DNA of 64,000 nucleotides from Flavobacteriales bacterium (lineage in GTDB: Bacteria > Bacteroidota > Bacteroidia > JACJYZ01): contig JACJYZ010000003.1 of the NCBI GenBank assembly GCA_020635855.1, forward strand, positions 682,001 through 746,000, given 5' to 3'. The notes beneath the pieces were generated by a model that worked only from the letters and a program-made list of their open reading frames with translations, ran no database searches and had not been told where the DNA came from. Below, in pieces: positions 52,605 through 61,868 of the stretch (position 1 is the first letter of the stretch; every line of letters begins with the position of its first letter). Position numbers and translations under genes: made by a program.

Positions 52605-53090
52605 TTAAATCTTTCGCTTTAACACCACAAACACTGCCGTGGTCATCAGGGATATAAGTCCGCCTATAAACAACACACGGAAAAGTGTAGTGGCTGACAG
52701 AACAAAGGGTGAGAACATTTTTCTTTTCAGGGCGATGGCGTTGGCAATGGCTTCTTCATTCTGTCCTTCCTTCGTCATGACTTCCCGTGTTTCGGTAATG
52801 ATCTTTTCCAGGAATTCCGGATGAAGCCATTTGTGAACGATCACTGTTCCCGCTGCTGCGAACAGCCCGATGGTTAGTGATGCCCGCAGGCCGTTCTTGA
52901 AGATTTCCCGCATATCAGTTTGCGTGCCGCTCCGGAACCCCTGGTAATTGGTCACGATGATTGTGGCGAGCAGCAGGCCGGTGGTAGCGATGCTGCTGTA
53001 TACACCGATATCCCAACCCATAAAATGTTCAGCGAGGATAAAAGCAAACAAACCAACGCCGGCGCTCAGATTGAAAGTCTTCCTGCTCAT
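52605..53090 (-). CDS. DUF4199 membrane protein
   Basis: 161 residues with four predicted helices in two pairs and a charged loop between (EKIITETREVMTKEGQNEEA). Matches the DUF4199 family, widespread in Bacteroidota and without known function. Its ATG overlaps the pepE stop as ATGA. Confidence 0.85.
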   Translation of the reverse strand: MSRKTFNLSAGVGLFAFILAEHFMGWDIGVYSSIATTGLLLATIIVTNYQGFRSGTQTDMREIFKNGLRASLTIGLFAAAGTVIVHKWLHPEFLEKIITETREVMTKEGQNEEAIANAIALKRKMFSPFVLSATTLFRVLFIGGLISLMTTAVFVVLKRKI

Positions 53091-53800
53091 GCCGGGGATG
53101 CTGTTTGGGCGGGAAGGGTACTTCCGGATGCAATGTCTTTGATCACTTCGGGTGCGGTTAGCAACCGAATGGCTTTTCCCTTGACGGTGATCGTGTCGCC
53201 CTCCACATGCAGCAGGCTCCCCTCCGGCAGACAGGCCACCGGAACCCCGGGGTTCATGATTGCAAATTCTTTCAGTCGGTCCAGCCGGCTCTCTCCACCT
53301 TGGTTGGGCAGTGTGGCTTCGGTGTAGTGCGGGTTGATCTGGTAAGGAATGAGGTTGAAGGCATCGAACGAGGCGGGTTGCACGATCGGCATATCATTGG
53401 TGGTTTTCATCGTGGGCCCGGCCATATTGGCGCCGGCGCTCCATCCCACGTAAGGTATCCCGTTCAGTACCTTTTCACGGATGGCCTTCACCAGGCCTTG
53501 TTCATGCAGTGTTTTCACAAGGCAGAATGTATTGCCGCCGCCGGTCATGATCGCACCGGCGTTGTTCAGGGCCGCAACCGGATCTTTTTCCTGGTGGAGT
53601 GAAAAGGAGGTCAGGCCTACCTGGTCGAGCATGCGTTTCACAAGGTCGTAATACAGGTCGAAGCCAAGCGAGATGCCGGCATAGGGAACGAAGGCAACCG
53701 GACCGCCATCCTTCAGAAAACCGATAAGTTCTTCGCGCGGCCAGGTGAAGAAAGGCTCACCCGGCATGGTTGAATTGCTCAACAGCAACAATCGTTTCAT
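53087..53800 (-). CDS. pepE: Dipeptidase E (peptidase S51)
   Basis: 237 residues, cytoplasmic, cleaves Asp-X dipeptides. Nucleophile Ser in VGWSAGANMAG, GGGNTFCLVKTL before it and INPHYTEA with the catalytic His after. ATG at 53800; TACCTTCG near-box about 25 bp upstream. Confidence 0.94.
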   Translation of the reverse strand: MKRLLLLSNSTMPGEPFFTWPREELIGFLKDGGPVAFVPYAGISLGFDLYYDLVKRMLDQVGLTSFSLHQEKDPVAALNNAGAIMTGGGNTFCLVKTLHEQGLVKAIREKVLNGIPYVGWSAGANMAGPTMKTTNDMPIVQPASFDAFNLIPYQINPHYTEATLPNQGGESRLDRLKEFAIMNPGVPVACLPEGSLLHVEGDTITVKGKAIRLLTAPEVIKDIASGSTLPAQTASPA

Positions 53801-53926
53801 GGCGTAAAATTTTTTCGAAGGTAACCTTTATATAGGTAGTCTTTAGTCGTAAGTCTTTAGTATTTAGTCCTGCGGTCACACGGTCGTATGATTCAGCGGC
53901 ACTTTGAAGGCGCTGACGGTGCTGTT

Positions 53927-55165
53927 TCAAAGCGTATTGCTAAGCCGGGTTTGTTCGCTGGCTTCGTACGCATTGATCAGCTTGTGGTACAGGAAAATTC
54001 CAATCAGGTAGAGCCCGGCTGTTGTCAGCAGGATATGCACATAGGGCACACCATGCATCCGCATGAACTTGAACAGGATGGCGCTGATGTACCATGAGCC
54101 GTTCCACGTTGCAGAAGTAAGTGCACTGATGATCTCCTGGTTTTTCTTACCCACGTAGTTCATCACAAGTTCGGATGCCATGGGGTTTGACATGTTCATG
54201 AGGGGTTGACGAATCAGGTAGGCACCGAAAGCAATGTACAGTGCGATGGAAGTACCGGCATAATATTCGGTGGTGGCCAACACAACCAATGCGCCCACTG
54301 CCAGGGATTGGGTGGTGGTGATGGCTGTACGGTACCCCAGGTTGCGTTTGATGGAGGGTACGATGATGATGCTGATGAAGACCAGTATCAGCGCTACCGC
54401 TTGTAAAGTAGCGAACGGGTATGAGTCTACCTGGTGAACGTTATAGAAAAACAGGCTGATGAATTGCATGGTGAGTCCTGCACCCGTGGCGATCAAGAGA
54501 GTCGGGAGCATGCCCCGACCGATCAGGTGCCAGTCGTACTGTTTCCAGTGAAAGGTTTTGGGTACGTCCGCTTCCGGTCCGTTGTCTTTGGTAACGCGCA
54601 AAGCGAAGTATAGGCTTAGAAAACCCAGACACGACAGCAGGGTGAGGATGCTGCGTTCGGTGAACATGTCCGGGTTGATGGCGTGGAGTGACGCGATCAG
54701 GGAGCCGCCCAGGATACCGCTCAGGCTCCAGGTGCTGTAGCTCAGGGCAAAGGCCTCACTGCGATACGATGGATGTGTATTGCGGAGGATGTAGGGGAGG
54801 GCGGTGACTTGCACGAAGGTGAAGAACATGCCCCAGCAGAAGGTGCCGATATACAGCAACCACGATATGTGTGCATGGATGGCATACAGCATCACAAGGG
54901 AACAGGTGGGAACCATGATGCCCGGCGCAACGAGGAAGGGTTTGAGCCGTGTGTTGCGGATCAGGATACCCACCGGCAATGCGAACAGCAATACACCCAG
55001 GTACCGGTAAGAATAATACCCGGCGCTTTCATGATCGGCGTAGCCCTCCTTTGTCATATAGATCAACAACACGGCAAGAAACGACACGTTGATCAGCTGC
55101 AGAAAGAACTGTGCAGCGATCACGCGCAGGGTGTTCCGGTCCAGTTGCAGGTAGTTGTTGATCAA
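53927..55165 (-). CDS. Major facilitator superfamily transporter
   Basis: 412 residues, about 12 helices. GYYSYRYLGVLLFALPVG and the later symmetrical half support MFS fold; no subfamily motif seen, substrate unknown. The only start near the first helix is TTG at 55165, preceded in frame by a stop three codons upstream, so TTG is used. Upstream spacer is repeat-rich. Confidence 0.82.
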   Translation of the reverse strand: MINNYLQLDRNTLRVIAAQFFLQLINVSFLAVLLIYMTKEGYADHESAGYYSYRYLGVLLFALPVGILIRNTRLKPFLVAPGIMVPTCSLVMLYAIHAHISWLLYIGTFCWGMFFTFVQVTALPYILRNTHPSYRSEAFALSYSTWSLSGILGGSLIASLHAINPDMFTERSILTLLSCLGFLSLYFALRVTKDNGPEADVPKTFHWKQYDWHLIGRGMLPTLLIATGAGLTMQFISLFFYNVHQVDSYPFATLQAVALILVFISIIIVPSIKRNLGYRTAITTTQSLAVGALVVLATTEYYAGTSIALYIAFGAYLIRQPLMNMSNPMASELVMNYVGKKNQEIISALTSATWNGSWYISAILFKFMRMHGVPYVHILLTTAGLYLIGIFLYHKLINAYEASEQTRLSNTL

Positions 55166-55189
55166 GTGTTGTTAGTCTTTGGTCGCCCT

Positions 55190-55211
55190 CCTTCGCTAAA
55201 GCTTCGGCGGG
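55190..55211 (+). repeat. 22-bp CCTwCGCTAAAGCTTCGGCGGG repeat, copy 2
   Basis: One-base variant of the sequence at 49823-49844, again in a spacer between minus-strand genes. Confidence 0.8.
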
Positions 55212-55261
55212 TAAATCAGTCGTTAGTCAGTTTGGAAGGGAGGTTTCGTGCACTTCGCAGA

Positions 55262-55323
55262 TGCTGACGCAAACGCCCTCGTCCGCGTCCCGTGCTGACG
55301 CTGACGTCCTCGTCCGCGTCATT
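55262..55323 (+). repeat. 31-bp tandem duplication
   Basis: 55262-55292 and 55293-55323 are imperfect direct copies sharing TGCTGACGC and CCTCGTCCGCGTC. The second copy runs into the miaA stop codon. Confidence 0.75.
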
Positions 55324-56203
55324 AACTTTCCAATCGCTGCATCACTTCATCGGCATACATCCATGTGAACCGGCCATCGTTCCTGAACCAGGTCATTTGT
55401 CGTTTGGCGTAGTGGCGGGTGTTGAGTTTGATCTTTTCCACGGCCTCATCCAGGGAGCAGTGCCCCTCGAGGTGCAGGAAAAGTTCGCGGTATCCGATGG
55501 TATTTACCGCCGGCAATGTCCGGTATTCAAACAGCGATTCGGCTTCGTTCAGCAGTCCTTTTTCCATCATTGCGTTCACCCTTTGATCAATCCGTTGATA
55601 CAATTCCTCGCGGTCTGCAAGCAGCGCGATACGTGTGATACGGAATGGACGTTCCGTGGTTGTCTTTTTTCGAAAGGATGAATACGGTTTACCTGATGCA
55701 CGGCAAACTTCCAGGGCGCGGATCAGGCGCCTCGGGTTTTGGAGATCTACCTGTGCATGGTAGACCGGATCTTTTTCCAGCAATTCTTTTTGCAGAGATT
55801 CGATACCCTCTGTTTCGAGTTGGTGCTGAATGTCTTCCCGAATGGTTTCAGGCACGTCAGGCATGGGATCCAGCCCGTCGCATATGGCCTGGATGTAAAG
55901 TCCGGTGCCGCCTGCCATCACTACATGTTCATGTTCTTTGTGGAGGGAAGAGATGGCATTCAGGGCTTCCTGTTCGAAATCGGCCGTGGTGTATGGGGTG
56001 TGGATGGACCGGTGGCCCGTGAGGTGACATGATATGCCTTTCAGCTCCTCTTCTGTTGGGCGTGCGGTACCGATGAACATTTCCTTATACACCTGCCTTG
56101 AATCCGCGTTTACCAATTCGGTTTTCAGTAAGCGCGCCGCCTCCACCGCAACGGCGGTTTTGCCTGAGGCGGTGGGGCCGCCGATGATGATGAGGTGGGG
56201 CAC
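55322..56203 (-). CDS. miaA: tRNA dimethylallyltransferase
   Basis: Adds DMAPP to A37 of tRNAs reading UNN codons. 293 residues. P-loop GGPTASGKT at residues 8-16, ADSRQVYKEM, and AGGTGLYIQAI are diagnostic. Start is GTG at 56203 (MPHLIIIGG); no ATG precedes the P-loop. Confidence 0.96.
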   Translation of the reverse strand: MPHLIIIGGPTASGKTAVAVEAARLLKTELVNADSRQVYKEMFIGTARPTEEELKGISCHLTGHRSIHTPYTTADFEQEALNAISSLHKEHEHVVMAGGTGLYIQAICDGLDPMPDVPETIREDIQHQLETEGIESLQKELLEKDPVYHAQVDLQNPRRLIRALEVCRASGKPYSSFRKKTTTERPFRITRIALLADREELYQRIDQRVNAMMEKGLLNEAESLFEYRTLPAVNTIGYRELFLHLEGHCSLDEAVEKIKLNTRHYAKRQMTWFRNDGRFTWMYADEVMQRLES

Positions 56204-56351
56204 GATGTTAAGTTTGTGGTTGGTTATTGGTTGTTAGTTATTGGTTATTCGCTGTGCAGCTGGCGCGGATTTGCAATCTGTGCCCATATTCGTTTCGATG
56301 TATTTTGCCGGGTGGAGAGGCGGGAGATTCCGGCGGTCTATCGTCTGATAT

Positions 56352-57776
56352 CTACTTCTTCCCAACTTTCAATCCCATCTTCTCGCCGAGTTCCAGCATC
56401 AGCCGGTGGGCGCTTTCGTAGTTGTTGGGGATATCGCCTTCCAGGATGGCTTCGCGGATGGCGTTCTTGATGTCACCCACTGGTTTGCTGGGGGGGATGT
56501 TGAACGTTTCGATGATCTCTTCCCCGCTGATGGGTGGTTGCCAGTTCCGGATGCGGTCGCTTTCTTCCACCTCTTTCAGCTTTTCCCGCACAAGCGCAAA
56601 GTTGTCGAGGTACCTGCGCACCCGCACTTTGTTCTTGGAGGTCACGTCGGCTTCGCACAGGTCCATCAGGTCGTCGATGTCGTCACCGGCTTCAAACAGC
56701 AGGCGGCGTACGGCGGAGTCGGTTACCTGCCCGTCTACCAGTGCAATGGGACGAAGGTGCAGCCTGACCAGTTTCTGCACATACTTCATTTTGTCGTTCA
56801 GGGGCAGTTTCAGGCGGCGGAAGATGCCGGGCACCATGCGTGCACCGCGGTCTTCGTGTCCGTGAAATGTCCATCCGCGTCCGGGCTCAAAACGCTGGGT
56901 GGCGGGTTTGGCGATGTCATGGAGGATGGCGGCCCAGCGCAGCCATAGGTTGTCGCTGGTTTTGGCCACGTTGTCCAGCACCTGGAGGGTATGGTAGAAG
57001 TTGTCTTTGTGGCTCATGTTTCCCACGGTCTGCACGCCCTGCAATTCCTGCATTTCGGGGAAGATGATGGCCAGTAGTCCGGTGTTGAAGAGGTGTTTGA
57101 AACCTACGGAAGGAATGGGTGACAACACGATCTTGTTGAGCTCATCGGCGATGCGTTCGGCGGAAACGATGGTGATGCGGTCCTTCATTCCCGAAATAGC
57201 TTCGTACGATGCCTGTTCAATTTCGAACCCGAGCTGGCTGGAGAAGCGGATGGCCCGAAGCATGCGCAGCGGGTCGTCAGAATAGGTTTGGAAAGGATCG
57301 AGTGGGGTGCGGATCAGTTTTTTCTTCAGGTCTTTCAGGCCGTCAAACGGGTCCACCAGGGTGCCGAAGTCGTCTTTGTTGAGGCTGATGGCAAGGGCGT
57401 TGATGGTGAAGTCCCTCCGGCGCTGGTCGTCTTCCAGGGTGCCGTCTTCCACGATGGGTTTGCGGGAGTTCTTTCGGTAGGATTCCTTCCGGGCGCCCAC
57501 GAACTCGATTTCCACATCGCCATAGTTGATCATGGCGGTGCCGAAATTCTTGAACACGCTCACCAGGGAACTTTCCCCGTCACGTTTGGAAACTTCCTTT
57601 GCCAGTTCAATTCCACTGCCGGTCACCACCACGTCGATATCCTTGCACGGACGTTTGAGCAACAGGTCACGCACGAACCCACCGATCACGTACGCCTGCT
57701 GATCTTTTTCTGAGGCGATGTCCGAGATGGTATTGAATACAGGGTGGGTGAGTTGATCTGTGAATGATTTCAACAC
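56352..57776 (-). CDS. cca: CCA-adding tRNA nucleotidyltransferase/poly(A) polymerase family with HD domain
   Basis: About 474 residues. Class II nucleotidyltransferase head with YVIGGFVRDLLLKRPCKDID (DxD) and RRRDFTINALA, then an HD domain with ILHDIAKPATQ and HGHEDRGA. Adds or repairs 3' CCA, matching the CCA-less tRNA gene here. The start is uncertain: GTG at 57776, 8 bp after the preceding stop, gives the usual short N-terminus before LTHPVF; TTG at 57773 or 57854 are alternatives and no ATG exists. Confidence 0.9.
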   Translation of the reverse strand: MLKSFTDQLTHPVFNTISDIASEKDQQAYVIGGFVRDLLLKRPCKDIDVVVTGSGIELAKEVSKRDGESSLVSVFKNFGTAMINYGDVEIEFVGARKESYRKNSRKPIVEDGTLEDDQRRRDFTINALAISLNKDDFGTLVDPFDGLKDLKKKLIRTPLDPFQTYSDDPLRMLRAIRFSSQLGFEIEQASYEAISGMKDRITIVSAERIADELNKIVLSPIPSVGFKHLFNTGLLAIIFPEMQELQGVQTVGNMSHKDNFYHTLQVLDNVAKTSDNLWLRWAAILHDIAKPATQRFEPGRGWTFHGHEDRGARMVPGIFRRLKLPLNDKMKYVQKLVRLHLRPIALVDGQVTDSAVRRLLFEAGDDIDDLMDLCEADVTSKNKVRVRRYLDNFALVREKLKEVEESDRIRNWQPPISGEEIIETFNIPPSKPVGDIKNAIREAILEGDIPNNYESAHRLMLELGEKMGLKVGKK

Positions 57777-57783
57777 GGCAATT

Positions 57784-58362
57784 TCAGGGCCTGATAAGAG
57801 TTTGTTGTCCCAGTGCGTCAATTTTGATAATGGTTGATGGTTTGGTGTCCTCAAGACCGGAGGGCAAATTTATCACATAATCCACACCCACCAAAATGGC
57901 GGGATGTATCTCCCCGTAAGACATCGGACTGGGTTGGCCGCTCAGGTTTGCTGACGTGGAAACCAATGGTTTTCCGAGGGCGCGCACCAAAGCCTGGCAA
58001 AACGGGTGGCGCACAACACGGATGGCTGCGCTTCCGTCAGGCGAGATGACGTTGGGTGCGAGTCCTTTTGCATCCGGGTAAATGATGGTGAGGGGGCGTT
58101 TGGCCTGGGCCATCAGCGCTTCGGTTCCGGGCGGAAGCAGGGTCAGGTAATCCCTCAGCATGTCAATGGAATCCACCAGTGTGATGAGGCTTTTGGAATC
58201 CTGCCGTTGCTTGATGCGATAGATCTTTTTTACGGCATCTTCCTGTGTGGCGTCACACCCGATGCCCCAGATGGTGTCGGTGGGGTACAGAATCGTGCCG
58301 CCTTTTTGGAGCACGGGCAGCGCTTTTTCAACTTCCTGTTCGATATGGTAATGTTGGCTCAT
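57784..58362 (-). CDS. tsaC: L-threonylcarbamoyladenylate synthase (Sua5/YrdC type)
   Basis: 192 residues, YrdC domain: GGTILYPTDTIWGIGCD near residue 20, KQRQDSKSLITLV, and STSANLSGQPSP. Makes the threonylcarbamoyl-AMP used for t6A37 in tRNA. ATG at 58362 overlaps the GT9 stop as ATGA. Forms a tRNA-modification cluster with miaA and cca. Confidence 0.93.
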   Translation of the reverse strand: MSQHYHIEQEVEKALPVLQKGGTILYPTDTIWGIGCDATQEDAVKKIYRIKQRQDSKSLITLVDSIDMLRDYLTLLPPGTEALMAQAKRPLTIIYPDAKGLAPNVISPDGSAAIRVVRHPFCQALVRALGKPLVSTSANLSGQPSPMSYGEIHPAILVGVDYVINLPSGLEDTKPSTIIKIDALGQQTLIRP

Positions 58363-59342
58363 GCGGTAAAGGCGAATTGGGCAACGGGTATGTCGAGTGC
58401 GCACCTGAAGTGCTTCTTCGGACATTTGCCAAGTCCGTGCAATCCGCAGGGCTTGCATTCGGGCTGGGGTGTGGCCTCGGCAATGATGGAATAGGTTGAC
58501 AGCGGTCCGAAGCCGAACCGCGGTGTTGTGGAACAGAAGAACGATGTGACACGTGCATTCACTGCCGACGCGAGGTGGAGCGGGGCGGAGTCATTTACAT
58601 AGTTCATCTCTGCGTCATGCATCAGGGCTGCGGATCCCAGGAAGCTGAGTTTGCCGGCCATGTTCACCAGGTTGTTGTGACCGCTCTTGCGGATGATCTC
58701 ATCGCACAGGGCCGCATCCGATGGTGCCCCGAGCATGTAAATAATGGTTTTCGGGTTGCATGCACGGATCAGCCGGATCCATTGCTCGGCCGGCAGTTGC
58801 TTGGTGAACCATACGCTGGCGGGGGCCATGCACAGGTAGGGGTGTTTCTTCAGCGGGGCTACTTCCTGCAGGTGTTCCTCGTTGATATAGAGTTTGGGCT
58901 TGCTCACTTCCGGTCCGGTCAGATCGCTGATCAGGGCATGGTTGCGTTCGGTTTCATGCCTGCCGTCGCCGATCACATGATGAATTCGGGTACTGAAGGT
59001 GAAAGACAATGGATTCTTGTCGAAGCCTGCCCGCGAATCTGTGCGTGCCCTCAGGGTCATGATGCCGCTTGACAGGAACCGCTGCAGGTTGATCACCCGA
59101 TCGTATCGTGTTTTGCGGATCTCCCGGATGGTGCGCGCGAGTGAGCGGAACTTCGCTTGTTTCTTATCCCACACATACACCTTGCGGATGAACGGGTGTT
59201 CTTCCAGCAGACCTTCATTTCCTTTGCGCACAACCATGTCGATCATGGCTTCCGGGAAAGCGGCATGCAACGCCTCCGCCACCGAAGTGGCCAGGATCAC
59301 ATCGCCTATGAAAGCGGTTTGTATGATGAGGTAGGAGCGCAA
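58359..59342 (-). CDS. Glycosyltransferase family 9 (heptosyltransferase-like)
   Basis: 327 residues. N-terminal LIIQTAFIGDVILATSVAEAL and C-terminal NDSAPLHLASAV are the two GT9 signatures; ADP-heptose:LPS heptosyltransferases are the reference members. Cytoplasmic, adds a core sugar to LPS. Start TTG at 59342: the first helix-strand of the GT-B fold begins immediately and no ATG is available. Upstream is an AT-rich inverted repeat. Confidence 0.9.
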   Translation of the reverse strand: MRSYLIIQTAFIGDVILATSVAEALHAAFPEAMIDMVVRKGNEGLLEEHPFIRKVYVWDKKQAKFRSLARTIREIRKTRYDRVINLQRFLSSGIMTLRARTDSRAGFDKNPLSFTFSTRIHHVIGDGRHETERNHALISDLTGPEVSKPKLYINEEHLQEVAPLKKHPYLCMAPASVWFTKQLPAEQWIRLIRACNPKTIIYMLGAPSDAALCDEIIRKSGHNNLVNMAGKLSFLGSAALMHDAEMNYVNDSAPLHLASAVNARVTSFFCSTTPRFGFGPLSTYSIIAEATPQPECKPCGLHGLGKCPKKHFRCALDIPVAQFAFTA

Positions 59343-59345
59343 TAC

Positions 59346-59505
59346 AATTAGAAATTAGGAATTAGAAATTAGGAATGTCCATTGTTATGAAGACGTCTGG
59401 TTCATGAGTTTGTGGAGTGACATCAGAAATCAAAACCATGGTTGTATGGTACATGGAACACGTTTGTTTTCAATTCCTAATCCCTAATTCCTAATTATTA
59501 ATTAT
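59346..59505. repeat. AT-rich inverted repeat (ATTAGAAATTAGG words)
   Basis: 59346-59376 and 59473-59505 carry the same ATTAGGAATTAG words in opposite orientation, separated by about 96 bp. The right arm abuts the dapD stop codon; the pair could act as a large hairpin after dapD. No promoter box for the GT9 gene was found between them. Confidence 0.75.
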
Positions 59506-60321
59506 TTACACGGCCACATCGTATTCCCTTAACGCCGAGTTCAGCGAGGTTTTCTTGTCGGTGCTTTCTTTGCGTTGCCCGATGATCAATGCGCATGAAA
59601 CCTGGTATTCGCCCGCAGCAAACTTCTTGGTGTATGAGCCCGGGATCACCACCGAACGGGCAGGCACCAGGCCTTTATACTCAACGGGTTTGTCGCCCGT
59701 CACGTCGATGATTTTGGTGGAGGCGGTCAGCACCACATTGGCACCCAGCACCGCTTCTTTCTGCACGCGCACGCCTTCCACCACGATGCAACGTGAACCG
59801 ATGAAGGCGTTATCTTCGATGATCACGGGGGCGGCCTGTACGGGTTCAAGCACACCGCCGATGCCAACGCCGCCGCTGAGGTGAACGTTCTTTCCGATCT
59901 GCGCGCAGGATCCGACGGTTGCCCAGGTATCCACCATGCTGCCTTCATCTACATACGCACCTATATTCACATAAGAAGGCATCATGATCACTCCCTTGGA
60001 GACATAAGCACCATAACGGGCCACGGCATGAGGCACCACACGTACCCCCAGTTCCTTGTAACCGGTCTTCAGGTCAAGCTTGTCGTGGAATTCCAACGGG
60101 CCGGCCTGCATGGTTTTGTTCTCACGGATGGGAAAGTAAAGGATCACCGCTTTCTTGATCCATTCGTTGACCTGCCAGTCACTGCCTTTCGGTTCGGCCA
60201 CTCGCAGATTTCCTTTGTCGAGATGTTCAATAACGCTTTGAATGGCCTGGCGTGTTTCTTCCTTTGCCAGTAGTTCCCGGTTGTCCCAGGCCGCTTCGAT
60301 GATGGATTGTAACTGTTGCAA
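59506..60321 (-). CDS. dapD: Tetrahydrodipicolinate N-succinyltransferase
   Basis: Lysine and diaminopimelate pathway enzyme. 271 residues. N-terminal helical domain, then a left-handed beta-helix with hexapeptide repeats and the DapD signature MVDTWATVGSCAQIGKNVHL; SGGVGIGGVLEP follows. The start is TTG at 60321 (LQQLQSIIEAAW), 25 nt after the predicted transcript start; the next ATG is far inside the N-terminal domain. Confidence 0.96.
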   Translation of the reverse strand: MQQLQSIIEAAWDNRELLAKEETRQAIQSVIEHLDKGNLRVAEPKGSDWQVNEWIKKAVILYFPIRENKTMQAGPLEFHDKLDLKTGYKELGVRVVPHAVARYGAYVSKGVIMMPSYVNIGAYVDEGSMVDTWATVGSCAQIGKNVHLSGGVGIGGVLEPVQAAPVIIEDNAFIGSRCIVVEGVRVQKEAVLGANVVLTASTKIIDVTGDKPVEYKGLVPARSVVIPGSYTKKFAAGEYQVSCALIIGQRKESTDKKTSLNSALREYDVAV

Positions 60322-60349
60322 AATGGTATATACTTATGGGTTAAGGTTG

Positions 60350-60357
60350 CAAAAATA
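60350..60357 (-). promoter_or_regulatory. -7 box of dapD
   Basis: TATTTTTG on the minus strand fits TAnnTTTG; leader about 25 nt to the TTG start. TTG at -33 not found at normal spacing. Confidence 0.45.
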
Positions 60358-60376
60358 GGGATTACTGTCAAACGCC

Positions 60377-60407
60377 TTGTGATTGGACCGAAGACCCGTT
60401 ACCTTTG
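60377..60407 (+). promoter_or_regulatory. Promoter of the beta-propeller protein gene
   Basis: TTG at 60377-60379 and TACCTTTG at 60400-60407 with a 20-bp spacer; leader about 85 nt to the ATG at 60496. It is divergent from dapD. Confidence 0.7.
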
Positions 60408-60495
60408 GGCCTCCGTTGGTGTGTGGACAGCCACCCCGGTCAGGGGTTGTGCGGACGAAATAAGCGAGATGTTTTTAGGATTTAACTTTCAAACC

Positions 60496-61830
60496 ATGAA
60501 AAATCGGGTATGCTGTTTCTTTTCCCTGATCTGTATTGTTCTTGCTATTTCTGATGTGAAAGGACAGGGTGGGCAGTGGGCGGCCCTCGGTGGCGGCCTG
60601 AACGATAAGTGTCTTTCGTTGGCATGTGGGGCAGGTAGCATCGTGTACGCCGGTGGCAGCTTTTCCGATGCCGGTGGTATTGGTGCAGCCAACATTGCAC
60701 GCTGGGACGGAGCCAACTGGTCGGCGCTGGGGGATGGCGTTAACGGATGGTGCTATGCCATTGCAGTGGATGACAGCGGCAATGTGTATGCCGGTGGCAC
60801 CTTTGCAAAGGCAGGTGGAATAGATGTGAACTACATTGCCAAGTGGGACGGTAACACCTGGTCGGCGCTGGGCAACGGATTGGGAGGATGGTGTTATGAT
60901 ATCAAGTTGGATGCGTCGGGCCAGCTGTATGCATGCGGCACATTCACAACGGCCGGTGGCAATACCGCCAACCGAATTGCCAAATGGGATGGTGTTTCAT
61001 GGACTTCCCTCGGGGGTGGGCTGGATGACGTGTGCAATGCAATTGCCATTGACCGGCAGGGCATGGTTTATGCCGGTGGCAGGTTCACGCAGGCAGGCAA
61101 CCAACCGGCAGCTTACATTGCCAGGTGGAATCCGGCAGATACAACATGGTCTGCCCTTGGGTATGGTTTGAATGACGACTGCGAATCTCTGTTGGCCGGT
61201 TCGGATGGCAACCTGTATGCAGCGGGTATTTTCACGATGGTGGATAGCATCAGCACCAGCTCGATCGGCCGATGGGACGGCAACGCGTGGCATACCATGG
61301 CAAGCGGTCTGGGGTATCAGCAGCATACCTATGCATTGGGTATGGATAGTTCCGGTACTGTGTTCGCCGGAGGTTCGTTTTATGCGATCTCCGGACTGGC
61401 GGTAAAGTACATCACCCGGTGGTCGGGAAGCGAATGGGTGGGTTCGGGTGTTGGATTCAGCAATTCATGTCGTGCCCTGGCCGTGGATCAGCAGGGTGTG
61501 TTATACGCCGGAGGAGAGTTTGCCAATGCCGGTGGAGGAGCGGTGAATTATGTGGCCAGGTGGGAGGAAACCATGGTGGGTGTGGATAATGTTCCCGGGC
61601 AGAAGAATGGTATTACCGTCTTCCCTGTACCAACCAGCGGTGAGATTTGGTTGCAGGGGGATGTTGATTTCGGAACAGACATTCGACTATATGATGTACA
61701 GGGCAAACTCGTGAATCGGCAACGGTATGATGGAAATGTCCTCGATCTTTCGGAAGTGAAAGCCGGTGCTTACTGGTTGAAAATAGGGTCAGGTAGTCGC
61801 GCACAGACGGTGAAGGTTGTTTTGCATTAG
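60496..61830 (+). CDS. Secreted beta-propeller-like repeat protein with T9SS sorting domain
   Basis: 444 residues. Signal peptide (ending DVKGQ, about 25). About nine tandem repeats of roughly 39 residues of the type A.D..G.VYAGG.F..AGG...NYIAKWDG..WSALG.GL, from about residue 30 to 365, giving a seven- to eight-bladed propeller. The last about 75 residues (ITVFPVPTSGEIWLQGDV) are a type A T9SS sorting domain. ATG at 60496 selected because it opens the signal peptide. Confidence 0.9.
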   Translation: MKNRVCCFFSLICIVLAISDVKGQGGQWAALGGGLNDKCLSLACGAGSIVYAGGSFSDAGGIGAANIARWDGANWSALGDGVNGWCYAIAVDDSGNVYAGGTFAKAGGIDVNYIAKWDGNTWSALGNGLGGWCYDIKLDASGQLYACGTFTTAGGNTANRIAKWDGVSWTSLGGGLDDVCNAIAIDRQGMVYAGGRFTQAGNQPAAYIARWNPADTTWSALGYGLNDDCESLLAGSDGNLYAAGIFTMVDSISTSSIGRWDGNAWHTMASGLGYQQHTYALGMDSSGTVFAGGSFYAISGLAVKYITRWSGSEWVGSGVGFSNSCRALAVDQQGVLYAGGEFANAGGGAVNYVARWEETMVGVDNVPGQKNGITVFPVPTSGEIWLQGDVDFGTDIRLYDVQGKLVNRQRYDGNVLDLSEVKAGAYWLKIGSGSRAQTVKVVLH

Positions 61831-61856
61831 CCGCATATCGGCTTGCGGGCAATCAC

Positions 61857-61864
61857 TACCTTTG
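61857..61864 (+). promoter_or_regulatory. -7 box of ruvX
   Basis: TACCTTTG ends 4 nt before the ruvX ATG; near-leaderless message predicted. Confidence 0.5.
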
Positions 61865-61868
61865 TACC

